From the NCBI RefSeq assembly GCF_001245615.1, contig NZ_CWKH01000001.1:1-64000 (forward strand): DNA of 64,000 nt, written 5' to 3'. A program made the translations under genes and the position numbers. The notes below the pieces were generated by a model. The model worked only from the letters and a program-made list of their open reading frames with translations, was not told the origin of the DNA and searched no databases. Shown here one piece after another: positions 13,647-23,347 of this stretch (positions are counted from its first letter, which is position 1; each line of letters opens with the position of its first letter). This stretch comes from Mycolicibacterium neworleansense (GTDB lineage: Bacteria; Actinomycetota; Actinomycetes; Mycobacteriales; Mycobacteriaceae).

Positions 13647-14552
13647 GTGACTCGTCCACGACCTTCTGTCGGGCCGGCGCTGGCCGGCGCGGTTGATCTC
13701 TCGGCACTCAAGCAGCGGCCCGCAACGGGCGGTGGCAGCCCCAGCGCGGCCGGCGGCCCGAATGTCACCGAGGTCAACGAAGCCAACTTCGAAGCCGAGG
13801 TGCTGGTCCGCTCCGGACAGGTGCCGGTGGTGGTCCTGCTGTGGTCGCCGCGCAGTGATTCCAGTGCCGCCCTGGGGGACACCCTGGCGGGTCTGGCCGC
13901 GACCGACAACGGCAAGTGGTCGTTGGCGCTCGTCAACGTCGACACCACCCCGCGGGTGGCGCAGATGTTCGGCATCCAGGGCGTGCCCACCGTGGTGGCG
14001 CTCGCCGGTGGCCAACCGATCGCCAGTTTCCAGGGCTCGCAGCCGGCCGACGAACTCCGCCGCTGGGTCGACTCGCTGCTCGAGGCGACCGCGGGCAAGC
14101 TGACCGGATCCGGCGCCGCCGGCGACGATGACGTCGAGCGGGTCGATCCTGAGCTGGCGGCGGCCCGGGCCGCCCTCGACGAAGGCGACTTCGCCGCCGC
14201 ATCGGCCGCCTATCAGGCGATTCTCGATGCCCAGCCCAATCACGCCGAGGCCAAGGGCGCGGTCCGTCAGATCGCGTTCCTGCAGCGGGCGAGCGCACAG
14301 CGGCCCGATGCGGTGGCCGCTGCCGACGCCGCTCCAGACGACATCGAGGCGGCCTTCGCCGCTGCCGACGCCGAGATCCTGGCCCAGAACGTGTCGGCGG
14401 CCTTCGACCGGCTCATCGCGCTGATCAAGCGCACCGCGGGCGACGACCGGACCAAGGTGCGGACCCGACTGGTCGAGCTGTTCGACCTGTTCGACCCGGC
14501 CGACCCCGAGGTGGTCGCCGGCCGGCGCAATCTGGCCAACGCGCTGTACTAA
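13647..14552 (+). CDS. Thioredoxin-fold co-chaperone-like protein with TPR region, no active-site cysteines
   Basis: A protein of 301 residues. Residues about 40-150 are a thioredoxin fold (VVVLLWSPRSDSS, then GIQGVPTVVALAGG with the cis-proline). The usual WCGPC is WSPRS (66-70), so there is no redox centre. Residues about 160-301 are alanine-rich helical repeats as in YbbN/CnoX, a chlorine-activated holdase in E. coli. It sits at the Rv1324 position. GTG 13647 follows a CAGACT element by seven bases, suggesting a leaderless message. A holdase role is inferred from architecture. Confidence 0.88.
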   Translation: MTRPRPSVGPALAGAVDLSALKQRPATGGGSPSAAGGPNVTEVNEANFEAEVLVRSGQVPVVVLLWSPRSDSSAALGDTLAGLAATDNGKWSLALVNVDTTPRVAQMFGIQGVPTVVALAGGQPIASFQGSQPADELRRWVDSLLEATAGKLTGSGAAGDDDVERVDPELAAARAALDEGDFAAASAAYQAILDAQPNHAEAKGAVRQIAFLQRASAQRPDAVAAADAAPDDIEAAFAAADAEILAQNVSAAFDRLIALIKRTAGDDRTKVRTRLVELFDLFDPADPEVVAGRRNLANALY

Positions 14553-14556
14553 CGCG

Positions 14557-16764
14557 TCAGACGGGCTCGAACCACAGCATCGCCAGCGGCGGCAGCACCA
14601 TCACCGCCGACGCCGGGCGGCCGTGCCACGGTTCATCGGTGGCCTGCACCGCGCCCATGTTCCCCGCGCCCGCGCCGTTGTAGATGGTCGCGTCGGTGTT
14701 GAGCACCTCGCGCCATTCGCCGGCGTGGGGTAGGCCGAGGCGGTATTCGCTGTGCTCACTACCGGCGAAGTTGACCACGCAGGCCAGCACGGAGCCGTCG
14801 GCGCCGAACCGCAGGAAGCTCAGCACGTTGTTGGCCGAGTCGTTCGCATCGATCCAGGAGTAGCCCTCGGGGCTGGTGTCGCGGCTCCACAGTGCCGGGT
14901 GCCGGCGGTAGATCCCGTTGAGGTCGCGCACCAACCGCTGCACGCCACCGGAGAAGCCGTGCTCGTCGAGCTGGAACCAGTCGAGCCCGCGTTCCTCCGA
15001 CCACTCGGCCCGCTGCCCGAATTCCTGACCCATGAACAACAATTGCTTGCCCGGGTGTGCCCACTGATAGGCCAGCAGGCTGCGCAGGCCCGCGGCCTTG
15101 GCGTGATCGTCGCCGGGCATCCGGCCCCACAGCGTGCCCTTGCCGTGCACGACCTCGTCGTGGCTGATCGGCAGCACGTAGTTCTCGCTGAACGCGTACA
15201 GCATCGAGAACGTCATCTCGTGGTGGTGATAGCTGCGGTGCACCGGATCATGGCTGACATAGTCGAGCGTGTCGTTCATCCAGCCCATGTTCCATTTCAT
15301 CGAGAAACCAAGGCCGCCAAGGTTGGTCGGGCGGGTGACGCCGGGCCAGGAGGTGGACTCCTCGGCGATGGTGACGATGCCGGGGCTCACCTTGTGGACC
15401 GTGGCGTTCATCTCCTGCAGGAACTGCACCGCCTCCAGGTTCTCCCGGCCACCGTGGATGTTGGGTGTCCAGCCGCCCTCGGGCCGTGAGTAGTCGAGAT
15501 AGAGCATCGAGGCGACCGCGTCTACTCGCAGGCCGTCGACGTGGTATTCCTTCAGCCAGTACAACGCGTTGGCGACCAGGAAGTTGCGCACCTCGGGCCG
15601 GCCGAAGTCGAAAACGTAGGTGCCCCAGTCGAGCTGCTCGCCCCGGCGGGGGTCGGAATGTTCGTAGAGCGGGGTGCCGTCGAAACGGCCCAGTGCCCAC
15701 GCGTCTTTGGGGAAGTGCGCCGGAACCCAGTCGACGATCACCCCGATCCCGGCCCGGTGCAGTGAATCCACCAGGTACCGGAAATCGTCAGGAGTCCCCA
15801 ACCGCGACGTCGGGGCGTAATAGGAGGTGACCTGGTATCCCCATGAACCGCCGAACGGATGCTCCGCCACGGGCAGCAGCTCGACGTGGGTGAAGCCCTG
15901 TTCCACAACGTATTCGGTCAGCTCGGTGGCCAGCTGCCGGTAGCTCAGGCCCGGGCGCCAGGACATCAGGTGCACCTCGTAGGTGCTCATCGGTTCGAAG
16001 ACCGGGTTCTGTGCGGCCCGCCGGCTCATCCACTCGCCGTCGCTCCAGGTGTAGGAACTGGTGAACACCCGGGACGCGGTCTGCGGTGGCACCTCGGTGG
16101 CGAAGGCCATCGGGTCGGCCCGGTCGGTGGTGACCCCGCCGGCGCCATGGACTCGGAACTTGTACAGCCCGTTGGGCGGGAAGCCGGGCCAGAACAACTC
16201 CCACACGCCCGACGAGCCAAGGGCCCGCATCTGGGCCTCGTTGCCGTCCCAGTGGTTGAAGTCGCCGATCACGCTGACGCCCTTGGCGTTCGGTGCCCAT
16301 ACGGCGAACGACACACCTTCGACGACACCGTCGGCGGTGGTGAAGCTGCGTGGGTGGGCGCCCAGGATCTCCCACAGACGTTCGTGGCGTCCCTCGGCGA
16401 ACAGGTGCAGGTCGAGTTCGCCGAGCGTCGGCAGGAATCGGTAGGCGTCGGCCGTGGTGTAGGTGAAGATGGTGTCGTCGGTGCCGGGATAGCCGATCTC
16501 CAGGCGGTAATCGGCCAGGTTCGTGAACGGAACGGCCACCGCGAAAAGCCCGGAGTCGATGTGCTGCAGGGGGAATCGGTCGCCGCCGATCACTGCCACG
16601 ACCTTGGAGGCGTGCGGGCGGTAGGCCCGGATGACCGTCCGGCCGTTGTATTCGTGGGCGCCGAGCACCGAGTGAGGATCGTGATGCTGACCGATCAGCA
16701 GTCGCTGGATGTCGGTCGGGTCGGGCCGCAGATGTAGGTCGGTGAGGTGATTGCTTCGTGTCAT
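14557..16764 (-). CDS. glgB: 1,4-alpha-glucan branching enzyme
   Basis: It introduces alpha-1,6 branches into glycogen and methylglucan-type alpha-glucans. The 735-residue protein has an N-terminal domain, a CBM48 module (about 120-215), a GH13 barrel and a C-terminal beta domain. Catalytic motifs are [11 protein letters not shown] (nucleophile Asp), [12 protein letters not shown] (acid Glu) and [11 protein letters not shown]. The length is close to M. tuberculosis GlgB (731). It lies 7 bases downstream of glgE in the same operon and converges with the thioredoxin-fold gene. Confidence 0.97.
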   Translation of the reverse strand: MTRSNHLTDLHLRPDPTDIQRLLIGQHHDPHSVLGAHEYNGRTVIRAYRPHASKVVAVIGGDRFPLQHIDSGLFAVAVPFTNLADYRLEIGYPGTDDTIFTYTTADAYRFLPTLGELDLHLFAEGRHERLWEILGAHPRSFTTADGVVEGVSFAVWAPNAKGVSVIGDFNHWDGNEAQMRALGSSGVWELFWPGFPPNGLYKFRVHGAGGVTTDRADPMAFATEVPPQTASRVFTSSYTWSDGEWMSRRAAQNPVFEPMSTYEVHLMSWRPGLSYRQLATELTEYVVEQGFTHVELLPVAEHPFGGSWGYQVTSYYAPTSRLGTPDDFRYLVDSLHRAGIGVIVDWVPAHFPKDAWALGRFDGTPLYEHSDPRRGEQLDWGTYVFDFGRPEVRNFLVANALYWLKEYHVDGLRVDAVASMLYLDYSRPEGGWTPNIHGGRENLEAVQFLQEMNATVHKVSPGIVTIAEESTSWPGVTRPTNLGGLGFSMKWNMGWMNDTLDYVSHDPVHRSYHHHEMTFSMLYAFSENYVLPISHDEVVHGKGTLWGRMPGDDHAKAAGLRSLLAYQWAHPGKQLLFMGQEFGQRAEWSEERGLDWFQLDEHGFSGGVQRLVRDLNGIYRRHPALWSRDTSPEGYSWIDANDSANNVLSFLRFGADGSVLACVVNFAGSEHSEYRLGLPHAGEWREVLNTDATIYNGAGAGNMGAVQATDEPWHGRPASAVMVLPPLAMLWFEPV

Positions 16765-16771
16765 CTAGTTC

Positions 16772-18850
16772 TCATTCCCTGCGTAGCAAGCCCAGTCGTT
16801 GCTCATAGGGTACGAGCGGCATGTTCAAGACGTGTGCCACAGCCTTGGCAGGATCGAGGCGGACGTAATTCGACTGCCCCCATTGGTATTCCTCGCCGGT
16901 GATCTCGTCGCGTACCCAGAACCGGTCATGTGATTCCATACCCAACGCCTCCATGTTCAACCACAACATGGCTTCCTCCGCGCTGAACGGGTTGAGCGTG
17001 ACGACCACGAGCACCGTGTCTCCGGTGATCGGGTCGAACTTGCTGTAGGCGAGCAGTGCGTCGTTGTCCACGTGGTGGAACGTGAGCGTGCGCAGCTGGC
17101 GCAGGGCCGGGTGCAGACGTCGGATCTCGTTGAGGCGGGACACAAACGGCTCAAGTGAACGGCCCTCGGCCAGTGCTGCCTCGAAGTCGCGAGGACGCAG
17201 CTCGTACTTCTCGGAGTCCAGATACTCCTCGCTGCCCTCGCGGACCGCCCGGTGCTCGAACAGTTCGAAACCGGAATACATGCCCCACGACGGGCTCATG
17301 GTCGCGGCGAGGACCGCGCGGATCGCGAACATGCCCGGACCGCCGTGCTGCAGCGATTCGTGCAGGATGTCAGGGGTGTTGACCCACAGGCTGGGTCGCG
17401 CACTGTCGGCGTTGTGGGTGATCTCGTTGCCGAATTCGGTGAGCTCCCACTTGTTGGTACGCCAGGTGAAATACGTATACGACTGGGTGAACCCCCGTTT
17501 GGCCAGGCCGTAGAGCCGGGCCGGCCGGGTGAAGGCCTCGGACAGGAACAGTACGTCGGGATCCTCGTTCTTGACCTCGGCGATCAGCCAGACCCAGAAG
17601 TTCGGCGGCTTGGTGTGTGGGTTGTCGACGCGAAAGACCTTGACGCCGTGCGAGATCCAGAACCGCACCACCCGGAGCACCTCGCGGTAGAGCCCGGCGG
17701 GATCGTTGTCGAAGTTGAGCGGGTAGATGTCCTGGTACTTCTTGGGCGGATTCTCCGCGTAGGCGATGGTGCCGTCGGGCAGCACCGTGAACCATTCCGG
17801 GTGCGCTGCGGCCCACGGGTGATCGGGGGCGCACTGCAGGGCGAGGTCCAACGCCACCTCGATGCCCTGCTTGCGGGCGGCGCCCACGAATTCGTCGAAG
17901 TCCTCGATGGTGCCCAGGTCCGGGTGCACCGCGTCGTGGCCGCCTTCGTCGCTGCCGATGGCCCACGGGGAGCCGACGTCGTCCGGGGCGGCGGTCACCG
18001 CGTTGTTGCGTCCCTTGCGGTGCACCTTGCCGATCGGGTGGATGGGCGGCAGGTAGACGATGTTGAAACCCATGCGGGAAAGCCGGGGGAGCTGCTGTGC
18101 GGCGGTGGCGAACGTTCCGTGCACGGGGTGCCCGGCCTTGTCCCAGCCGCCCGTGGATCGCGGGAACATCTCGTACCACGAGGAGAAGCGTGCCAGTGGC
18201 CGGTCCACCCAGACGCCGTATTGCTCACCGCGGGTGACCAACTCGCGCAGTGGGTACTGCGCGAGCAGTTCGGTGACCTCTTCGGACAGCGCGGCGCCGG
18301 CTCGCAGGAACGGGTCGCCCGGGACGCGGAGCGCCGCGGCCGCCTCCAGCAACGGGTCGCGCAGTTTTCGGGGCATCCCGGCGGCGGCACGCTCGAGCAG
18401 CCGCGCCCCGACGAGAAGATCGTTGGACAACTCGGCCTCGCTCTGGCCGGCGCCGAGTTTGGCCTCGACCGCGTGCCGCCAGGTGGTCAGCGGATCGCCC
18501 CAGCCGTCGACCCGGTACGTCCACAGTCCGACGCTGTCAGGGGTGAACTGACCGTGGAACACATCGGGGGTGTGCCCGGTCGACATCGGCAGGGCCTGCG
18601 GCTTGATCCGCTGGGTGGGGCGAATCACCGCGTCGATCGGCGTCGGTAACGCCGCGGTGCCGGGTCCGGTGGCCAGCCGTGGGTAGTCGGTGCCGAGGTA
18701 TCGCACCACGAGGGTGGCCGCGACCGCGTCATGACCTTCGCGCCACACGGTGGCCCGCACCGGGACCACCTCGCCGACGACGGCTTTTGCCGGGAACTGC
18801 CCGCCGAAGACCACAGGCGCGACATCGTCGATTCCGATACGACCGGCCAC
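16772..18850 (-). CDS. glgE: Alpha-1,4-glucan:maltose-1-phosphate maltosyltransferase
   Basis: It extends alpha-glucan chains using maltose 1-phosphate, the trehalose-derived route. The 692-residue GH13_3 protein has an N-terminal beta domain, a barrel with [16 protein letters not shown] (nucleophile Asp) and [19 protein letters not shown] (acid Glu), plus [16 protein letters not shown] and [14 protein letters not shown] set the start at GTG 18850 because AGGAG lies 7 bases upstream and the product then begins [13 protein letters not shown] like other mycobacterial GlgE. The open frame extends further upstream without support. Divergent from glgP. Confidence 0.95.
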   Translation of the reverse strand: MAGRIGIDDVAPVVFGGQFPAKAVVGEVVPVRATVWREGHDAVAATLVVRYLGTDYPRLATGPGTAALPTPIDAVIRPTQRIKPQALPMSTGHTPDVFHGQFTPDSVGLWTYRVDGWGDPLTTWRHAVEAKLGAGQSEAELSNDLLVGARLLERAAAGMPRKLRDPLLEAAAALRVPGDPFLRAGAALSEEVTELLAQYPLRELVTRGEQYGVWVDRPLARFSSWYEMFPRSTGGWDKAGHPVHGTFATAAQQLPRLSRMGFNIVYLPPIHPIGKVHRKGRNNAVTAAPDDVGSPWAIGSDEGGHDAVHPDLGTIEDFDEFVGAARKQGIEVALDLALQCAPDHPWAAAHPEWFTVLPDGTIAYAENPPKKYQDIYPLNFDNDPAGLYREVLRVVRFWISHGVKVFRVDNPHTKPPNFWVWLIAEVKNEDPDVLFLSEAFTRPARLYGLAKRGFTQSYTYFTWRTNKWELTEFGNEITHNADSARPSLWVNTPDILHESLQHGGPGMFAIRAVLAATMSPSWGMYSGFELFEHRAVREGSEEYLDSEKYELRPRDFEAALAEGRSLEPFVSRLNEIRRLHPALRQLRTLTFHHVDNDALLAYSKFDPITGDTVLVVVTLNPFSAEEAMLWLNMEALGMESHDRFWVRDEITGEEYQWGQSNYVRLDPAKAVAHVLNMPLVPYEQRLGLLRRE

Positions 18851-19034
18851 CCATCCACTCCTCACATCGTCACGGTTCAAGCGGCTGTCTGCGTTCACTC
18901 GCCTTGTCGCGTCTGATACCCACCGTAGTGGGCTGCCCAATCTCGTGGGTGCTAAGCGCAAGCTGACCGCCGTCGAGACGGAGAACACTGTCTGTACGGA
19001 TCTCTCTCGCCGCTGCGCGCGCCGCAATTGTCAG

Positions 19035-19040
19035 TAAGGT
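19035..19040 (+). promoter_or_regulatory. -10 element of glgP
   Basis: TAAGGT lies eight bases before GTG 19049 with no Shine-Dalgarno between them. Confidence 0.45.
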
Positions 19041-19048
19041 TGGATCGC

Positions 19049-21670
19049 GTGAAAGCCCTGAGAAGGTTCACTGTCCGCGCGCACCTTCCCGAGCGGTTGG
19101 CGGCACTGGAACGGCTGTCGATCAACCTGCGCTGGTCATGGCACAAGCCCACCCAGGATCTGTTTGCTGTCGTCGATTCCGACCTGTGGCAGCAGACCAA
19201 CGGTGACCCGGTCGCGTTGCTGGGTGCGGTGAGCCCGCAACGGCTCGACGAGCTGGCCGGTGACGAGTCGTTCCTGGGTCGGCTCGATGAGCTCGCCGCA
19301 GATCTCGACAACTATCTGAGCCGCCCGCTGTGGTACCAGCAGCAGATCGCCGACGGTGTCGAGATGCCGAAGGGGATCGCGTACTTCTCGATGGAGTTCG
19401 GCGTCGCCGAGGTGCTGCCGAACTACTCGGGTGGCCTGGGCATCCTGGCCGGTGATCATCTGAAGTCGGCGTCGGATCTGGGTCTGCCGTTGATCGCGGT
19501 GGGCCTGTACTACCGCTCGGGCTACTTCCGGCAGTCCCTGACAGCCGACGGCTGGCAACACGAGACCTACCCGTCGCTGGATCCGCAGGGGTTGCCGTTG
19601 CGGCTGCTGACCGACGCGTCGGGGGAGCCGGTGCTGGTGACGCTGGCCCTGCCGGATGCCCGTGAGCTGCGGGCCCGGGTGTGGATCGCGCAGGTGGGCC
19701 GGATTCCGCTGCTGCTGCTCGATTCCGACGTCCCGGAGAACGAGCACGAACTGCGCGGCGTCACCGACCGGCTGTACGGCGGCGATCAGGAACACCGCAT
19801 CCGGCAGGAGATCCTGGCCGGTATCGGCGGGGTGCGCGCGATCCGGGCCTTCACCGAGATCGAGAACCTGCCCGCACCAGAGGTGTTCCACATGAACGAG
19901 GGCCACGCCGGCTTCCTCGGGGTGGAACGGATCCGCGAACTGGTAGCGGCCGGGCTGGACTTCGACACCGCACTGACCGTGGTCCGGTCGTCGACGGTGT
20001 TCACCACCCACACCCCGGTGCCGGCCGGCATCGACCGGTTCCCGGTCGAGATGATCAGGCGTTACTTCGGCAGCCCAGCCGATGAGCGCTCGCGCGAAGA
20101 GCATCAATGGAGTGGGCCGCCCGACAGTCGCCTGCTGCCCGGGGTGCCGTTGGAGCGGGTCGTGGCGTTCGGTGCCGAGGACGATCCGTCGAAGTTCAAC
20201 ATGGCGCACATGGGCCTTCGGCTCGCGCAGCGCGCCAACGGAGTGTCGCTGCTGCACGGGCGGGTCAGCCGGGCCATGTTCAACGAACTGTGGCCGGGAT
20301 TCGACCGGGCCGAGGTGCCGATCGGATCGATCACCAACGGTGTGCACGCCCCGACCTGGGCGGCTCCGCAGTGGTTGGCACTGGGCCGTGAGCTGATCGG
20401 GTCGGAGGCGGCCGAACCCGCGGTGTGGGAGCGGTTGCAGGAGGTCGAACCGGGGCATATGTGGTGGATCCGCTCCCAGCTGCGGGAGACGCTGATCGGC
20501 GATGTGCGTGCGCGGTTGCGCCGCTCCTGGCTGGAGCGTGGCGCGTCGGAAGCCGAACTGGGCTGGATCGCAACGGCTTTCGACCCATCGGTGTTGACCG
20601 TCGGGTTCGCCCGACGGGTGCCCACCTACAAGCGGCTGACGCTGATGCTGCGTGACCCGGAACGGCTGGAGAAACTGCTGCTGGATGAGGAGCGTCCGGT
20701 GCAGTTGATCGTGGCGGGCAAGTCGCATCCGGCTGATGACGGTGGCAAGGCGCTCATCCAGCAGATCGTGCGGTTCGCCGACCGCCCCGAGGTGCGGCAC
20801 CGGATCGCGTTCCTGCCGGACTACGACATGTCGATGGCCCGGTTGCTGTACTGGGGTTGCGATGTGTGGCTCAACAATCCGCTGCGGCCGTTGGAGGCCT
20901 GCGGTACGTCGGGGATGAAGAGCGCGCTCAACGGCGGGCTGAACCTGTCGATCCGGGACGGCTGGTGGGACGAGTGGTACGACGGCGAGAACGGGTGGGA
21001 GATCCCGACCGCCGACGGTGTGGATGACGAGGCCCGTCGCGACGACCTGGAGGCGGCGGCCCTCTACGACCTTCTCGAACACGCTGTCACGCCGAAGTTC
21101 TACGAGCGCGACGAGCATGGCGTCCCGACCCGCTGGGTCGAGATGGTGCGCCACACGCTGCAGGTGCTCGGGCCGAAGGTGCTGGCCTCACGCATGGTTC
21201 GCGACTACACCGAGAAGTACTACCTTCCGGCCGCTCGGTCGTTGCGTGCGACCGTCGAGGCCACCTCGGGCGAGCCGTTCGGCGCGGCCCGGGAGCTGGC
21301 CGTCTACCGGCGGCGGGCGCAGGAGGCCTGGCCGAAGATCCAGATCACCGATGTGGACAGCTACGGCCTGCCCGACACACCGTTGTTGGGATCAGAGCTG
21401 ACGCTGACGGCCACGGTCCAGCTGGCGGGCCTGCGGCCCGACGAGGTCACGGTGCAGGCCGTACTGGGCCGGGTGGACGCCGGCGACGTGATCCTGAATC
21501 CGGTGACCGTGCCGATGGCGCACACCGGATCGGGCGACGACGGCACCGAGGTGTTCTCGGCGAGCGCACCACTGCCGGTGGCCGGGCCGGTGGGCTACAC
21601 GGTCCGGGTGCTGCCGCACCATCGGCTGCTGACCGCAGACAACGAGCTGGGTCTGGTGGCGCTGGCTTGA
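19049..21670 (+). CDS. glgP: Glycogen phosphorylase (alpha-glucan phosphorylase, GT35)
   Basis: It releases glucose 1-phosphate from alpha-glucan ends. The 873-residue protein has an N-terminal DUF3417 domain (MKALRRFTVRAHLPERL) and a GT35 fold. Motifs are GGLGILAGDHLKSASDLG, FHMNEGHAGFLG, GSITNGVHAPTW and the PLP-lysine region EACGTSGMKSALNGGLNLS. GTG 19049 restores the KALRRF start of the family; the open frame begins seven codons earlier. Its stop overlaps the TTG of the next gene. Facing glgE-glgB, it supplies the breakdown side of glucan turnover. Confidence 0.95.
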   Translation: MKALRRFTVRAHLPERLAALERLSINLRWSWHKPTQDLFAVVDSDLWQQTNGDPVALLGAVSPQRLDELAGDESFLGRLDELAADLDNYLSRPLWYQQQIADGVEMPKGIAYFSMEFGVAEVLPNYSGGLGILAGDHLKSASDLGLPLIAVGLYYRSGYFRQSLTADGWQHETYPSLDPQGLPLRLLTDASGEPVLVTLALPDARELRARVWIAQVGRIPLLLLDSDVPENEHELRGVTDRLYGGDQEHRIRQEILAGIGGVRAIRAFTEIENLPAPEVFHMNEGHAGFLGVERIRELVAAGLDFDTALTVVRSSTVFTTHTPVPAGIDRFPVEMIRRYFGSPADERSREEHQWSGPPDSRLLPGVPLERVVAFGAEDDPSKFNMAHMGLRLAQRANGVSLLHGRVSRAMFNELWPGFDRAEVPIGSITNGVHAPTWAAPQWLALGRELIGSEAAEPAVWERLQEVEPGHMWWIRSQLRETLIGDVRARLRRSWLERGASEAELGWIATAFDPSVLTVGFARRVPTYKRLTLMLRDPERLEKLLLDEERPVQLIVAGKSHPADDGGKALIQQIVRFADRPEVRHRIAFLPDYDMSMARLLYWGCDVWLNNPLRPLEACGTSGMKSALNGGLNLSIRDGWWDEWYDGENGWEIPTADGVDDEARRDDLEAAALYDLLEHAVTPKFYERDEHGVPTRWVEMVRHTLQVLGPKVLASRMVRDYTEKYYLPAARSLRATVEATSGEPFGAARELAVYRRRAQEAWPKIQITDVDSYGLPDTPLLGSELTLTATVQLAGLRPDEVTVQAVLGRVDAGDVILNPVTVPMAHTGSGDDGTEVFSASAPLPVAGPVGYTVRVLPHHRLLTADNELGLVALA

Positions 21671-22515
21671 GTAAAGCGCTCAAAGTTCAGCTCGACGGCG
21701 GGCCGTACGCGCTGGCAGCCGGAAGTGACGGAGCCATGTGGGTGACCCTGGTGCACGGCGGTGCCGTCGCCCGGATCTCGGACACCGGCGAGGTCAGCAG
21801 ATACCCGGTCGGTGAGTGCTCCCGTCCGTCCATCATCACGGCTGGGCCGGATGGGGCGCTGTGGTTCACCTGCTCCGGCGATGATCGCATCGGCCGGATC
21901 ACCACGGCGGGGGAGTTGAGTTCCTTCGAATTGCCCAGTGGCAGTGCGCCATTCGGGATCACTGCCGGCCCCGACGACGCATTGTGGTTCACCACGATGT
22001 CCTCGGGCGAGATCGGCAGGATCGGCACCGATGGTGAGATCAGCACCGCGGCCGCGGTCGGCGGGATGCCGTCGATGATCACCGAGGGGCCCGACGGTGC
22101 GTTGTGGTTCACCCTCAACGAGACCGGCGCGGTGGGCCGGCTGACTGTCGACGGCGTTCTGAAGGTCCGCGAATTACCCACTGCCGCAGCCGGTCCCGTC
22201 GGCATCGCGGCGACCCATGACGATGCGGTGTGGTTCACCGAGATCCGAGCGGACAAGATCGGCCGGATCCCGGTCCACGACGCCATCCAGGAACTGGATC
22301 TGCCGGGTAAGCCGCACGCGGTGGTCGCCGACCCGACCGACGGAGTGTGGGTCAGCCTCTGGGGCGCCGACCAGATCGCCCGGATCAGCGGCGACGGCGA
22401 GGTGGTGACGATCGACCTGCCGCCGGGCAGTGAGCCCCACGGGTTGGCCATCGGTCCCGACGGCGCCTGCTGGGTGGCACTGGAGTGTGGCTTCGTCCTG
22501 AAAATGCCCACCTGA
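21667..22515 (+). CDS. vgb: Virginiamycin-B-lyase-like beta-propeller
   Basis: A protein of 282 residues built of about seven propeller blades, each with a GPDGALWFT-type strand and an IGRIT-type strand. Compared with staphylococcal Vgb, which opens streptogramin B rings by elimination, the four catalytic positions are present: Tyr14 (GPYAL), His217 (KPHAV), His258 (EPHGL) and Glu273 (ALEC). The gene starts with TTG overlapping the glgP stop, so it is expressed with glgP. There is no signal peptide. Related propellers are also called SMP-30/lactonase-like, so the substrate is uncertain. Confidence 0.85.
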   Translation: MSKALKVQLDGGPYALAAGSDGAMWVTLVHGGAVARISDTGEVSRYPVGECSRPSIITAGPDGALWFTCSGDDRIGRITTAGELSSFELPSGSAPFGITAGPDDALWFTTMSSGEIGRIGTDGEISTAAAVGGMPSMITEGPDGALWFTLNETGAVGRLTVDGVLKVRELPTAAAGPVGIAATHDDAVWFTEIRADKIGRIPVHDAIQELDLPGKPHAVVADPTDGVWVSLWGADQIARISGDGEVVTIDLPPGSEPHGLAIGPDGACWVALECGFVLKMPT

Positions 22516-22559
22516 GTGTCAGCCGGTGATAACGGTCGGGTAAAGACATAGGCAGCCTT

Positions 22560-22599
22560 GTTCCCTCCGGGAACGTGGCGATACGTTCCCGCGGGGAAC
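22560..22599. promoter_or_regulatory. Tandem GTTCCC/GGGAAC palindromes before the MspA-like gene
   Basis: Two copies of GTTCCC-N3-GGGAAC (22560-22574 and 22585-22599) also form a third pairing, GGGAACGT-N6-ACGTTCCC, at 22569-22590. The cluster ends 18 bases before GTG 22618. It looks like a pair of dimeric operator sites or a structured 5' leader of the porin-like gene. Confidence 0.6.
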
Positions 22600-22617
22600 C
22601 GTAACGGGAGGCCGCCT

Positions 22618-23343
22618 GTGTTCATTCGCTCGTTCGGACTGCTCGCCGCAGTGTCGGTGGCCTGCGCGGCGTCGGTGACGCCGGCCTGGGCCGATCCCGC
22701 CGTCCCCGAGGTCGAGGTCGTCGCCGACGTGGCGCCCGCACCGGGCGAACCTGCCCCCGCCGACATCGTCGAGTCGACTCCGCCGGCCCACCTCAAGACC
22801 CCGGATGGCTGGAACCTGACGGTGTCGGCCAGTGACGAGACGCAGGCGACGGTGCCACCTCTGACCACCGCGATCTCCTCTCGCGAATATGTCGTCGGTG
22901 GTACCTACCGCGGTTCGATGGTCGGCCCCGACGGGGGCGACAAGCCGGGCGGCACTCTGGAGGCTGGCTATCAGATCGGCTGCGGCATCGACATGAGCAC
23001 CTCCAACGGCGTCGCGCTGACCGGGACCCTCGGGCTCAACTCGTCCGTCGGAATTCTCGGCACCGACGTGGTCACACCATGGCCCGAGGGAATCCTGCCG
23101 GGCGTCGGCTCCAACATCGGCGGCGGTATCACCGTCGGACTCAAACCCGGCATCATCAACCTCATCCCGGTGACCGAGAAGGAATTCAAGGGCACGGAGC
23201 CCTGGGTGATGATCAGCAACTTCCGGGTGAAGATCGACGGCTGTGTGGGCCAGTCATTCATCCGGTCCTATGCGGTGCTGACCCGCTCGACCGATGAGTC
23301 CGAGGCCGTGCTGGCCTGGTACGGCACCACCAAGGTGGTTTGA
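22618..23343 (+). CDS. MspA-family porin-like secreted protein
   Basis: MspA proteins form octameric channels in the mycobacterial outer membrane for small hydrophilic solutes. The 241-residue product has a signal peptide of about 24 residues ending TPAWA-DP. An acidic/proline-rich linker of about 35 residues follows, then an MspA-like beta region (LKTPDGWNLTVSASDE, GTLEAGYQIGCGIDM). MspA itself has no cysteine; this protein has two in the mature part (GCGI and DGCV), so a disulfide is possible. The start GTG has GGGAG 7 bases upstream. It may be a porin or a paralogue with another envelope role. Confidence 0.85.
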   Translation: MFIRSFGLLAAVSVACAASVTPAWADPAVPEVEVVADVAPAPGEPAPADIVESTPPAHLKTPDGWNLTVSASDETQATVPPLTTAISSREYVVGGTYRGSMVGPDGGDKPGGTLEAGYQIGCGIDMSTSNGVALTGTLGLNSSVGILGTDVVTPWPEGILPGVGSNIGGGITVGLKPGIINLIPVTEKEFKGTEPWVMISNFRVKIDGCVGQSFIRSYAVLTRSTDESEAVLAWYGTTKVV

Positions 23344-23347
23344 GCGG

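Noticed and set aside
19136..21154. A 672-codon antisense frame over glgP
   Set aside because: No recognisable motif; glgP is unmistakable on the other strand.
22560..22623. A SigE/SigH promoter from the GGAAC motifs before the MspA-like gene
   Set aside because: No GTT-containing -10 at the required 16-19 base spacing; the motifs pair as palindromes instead.
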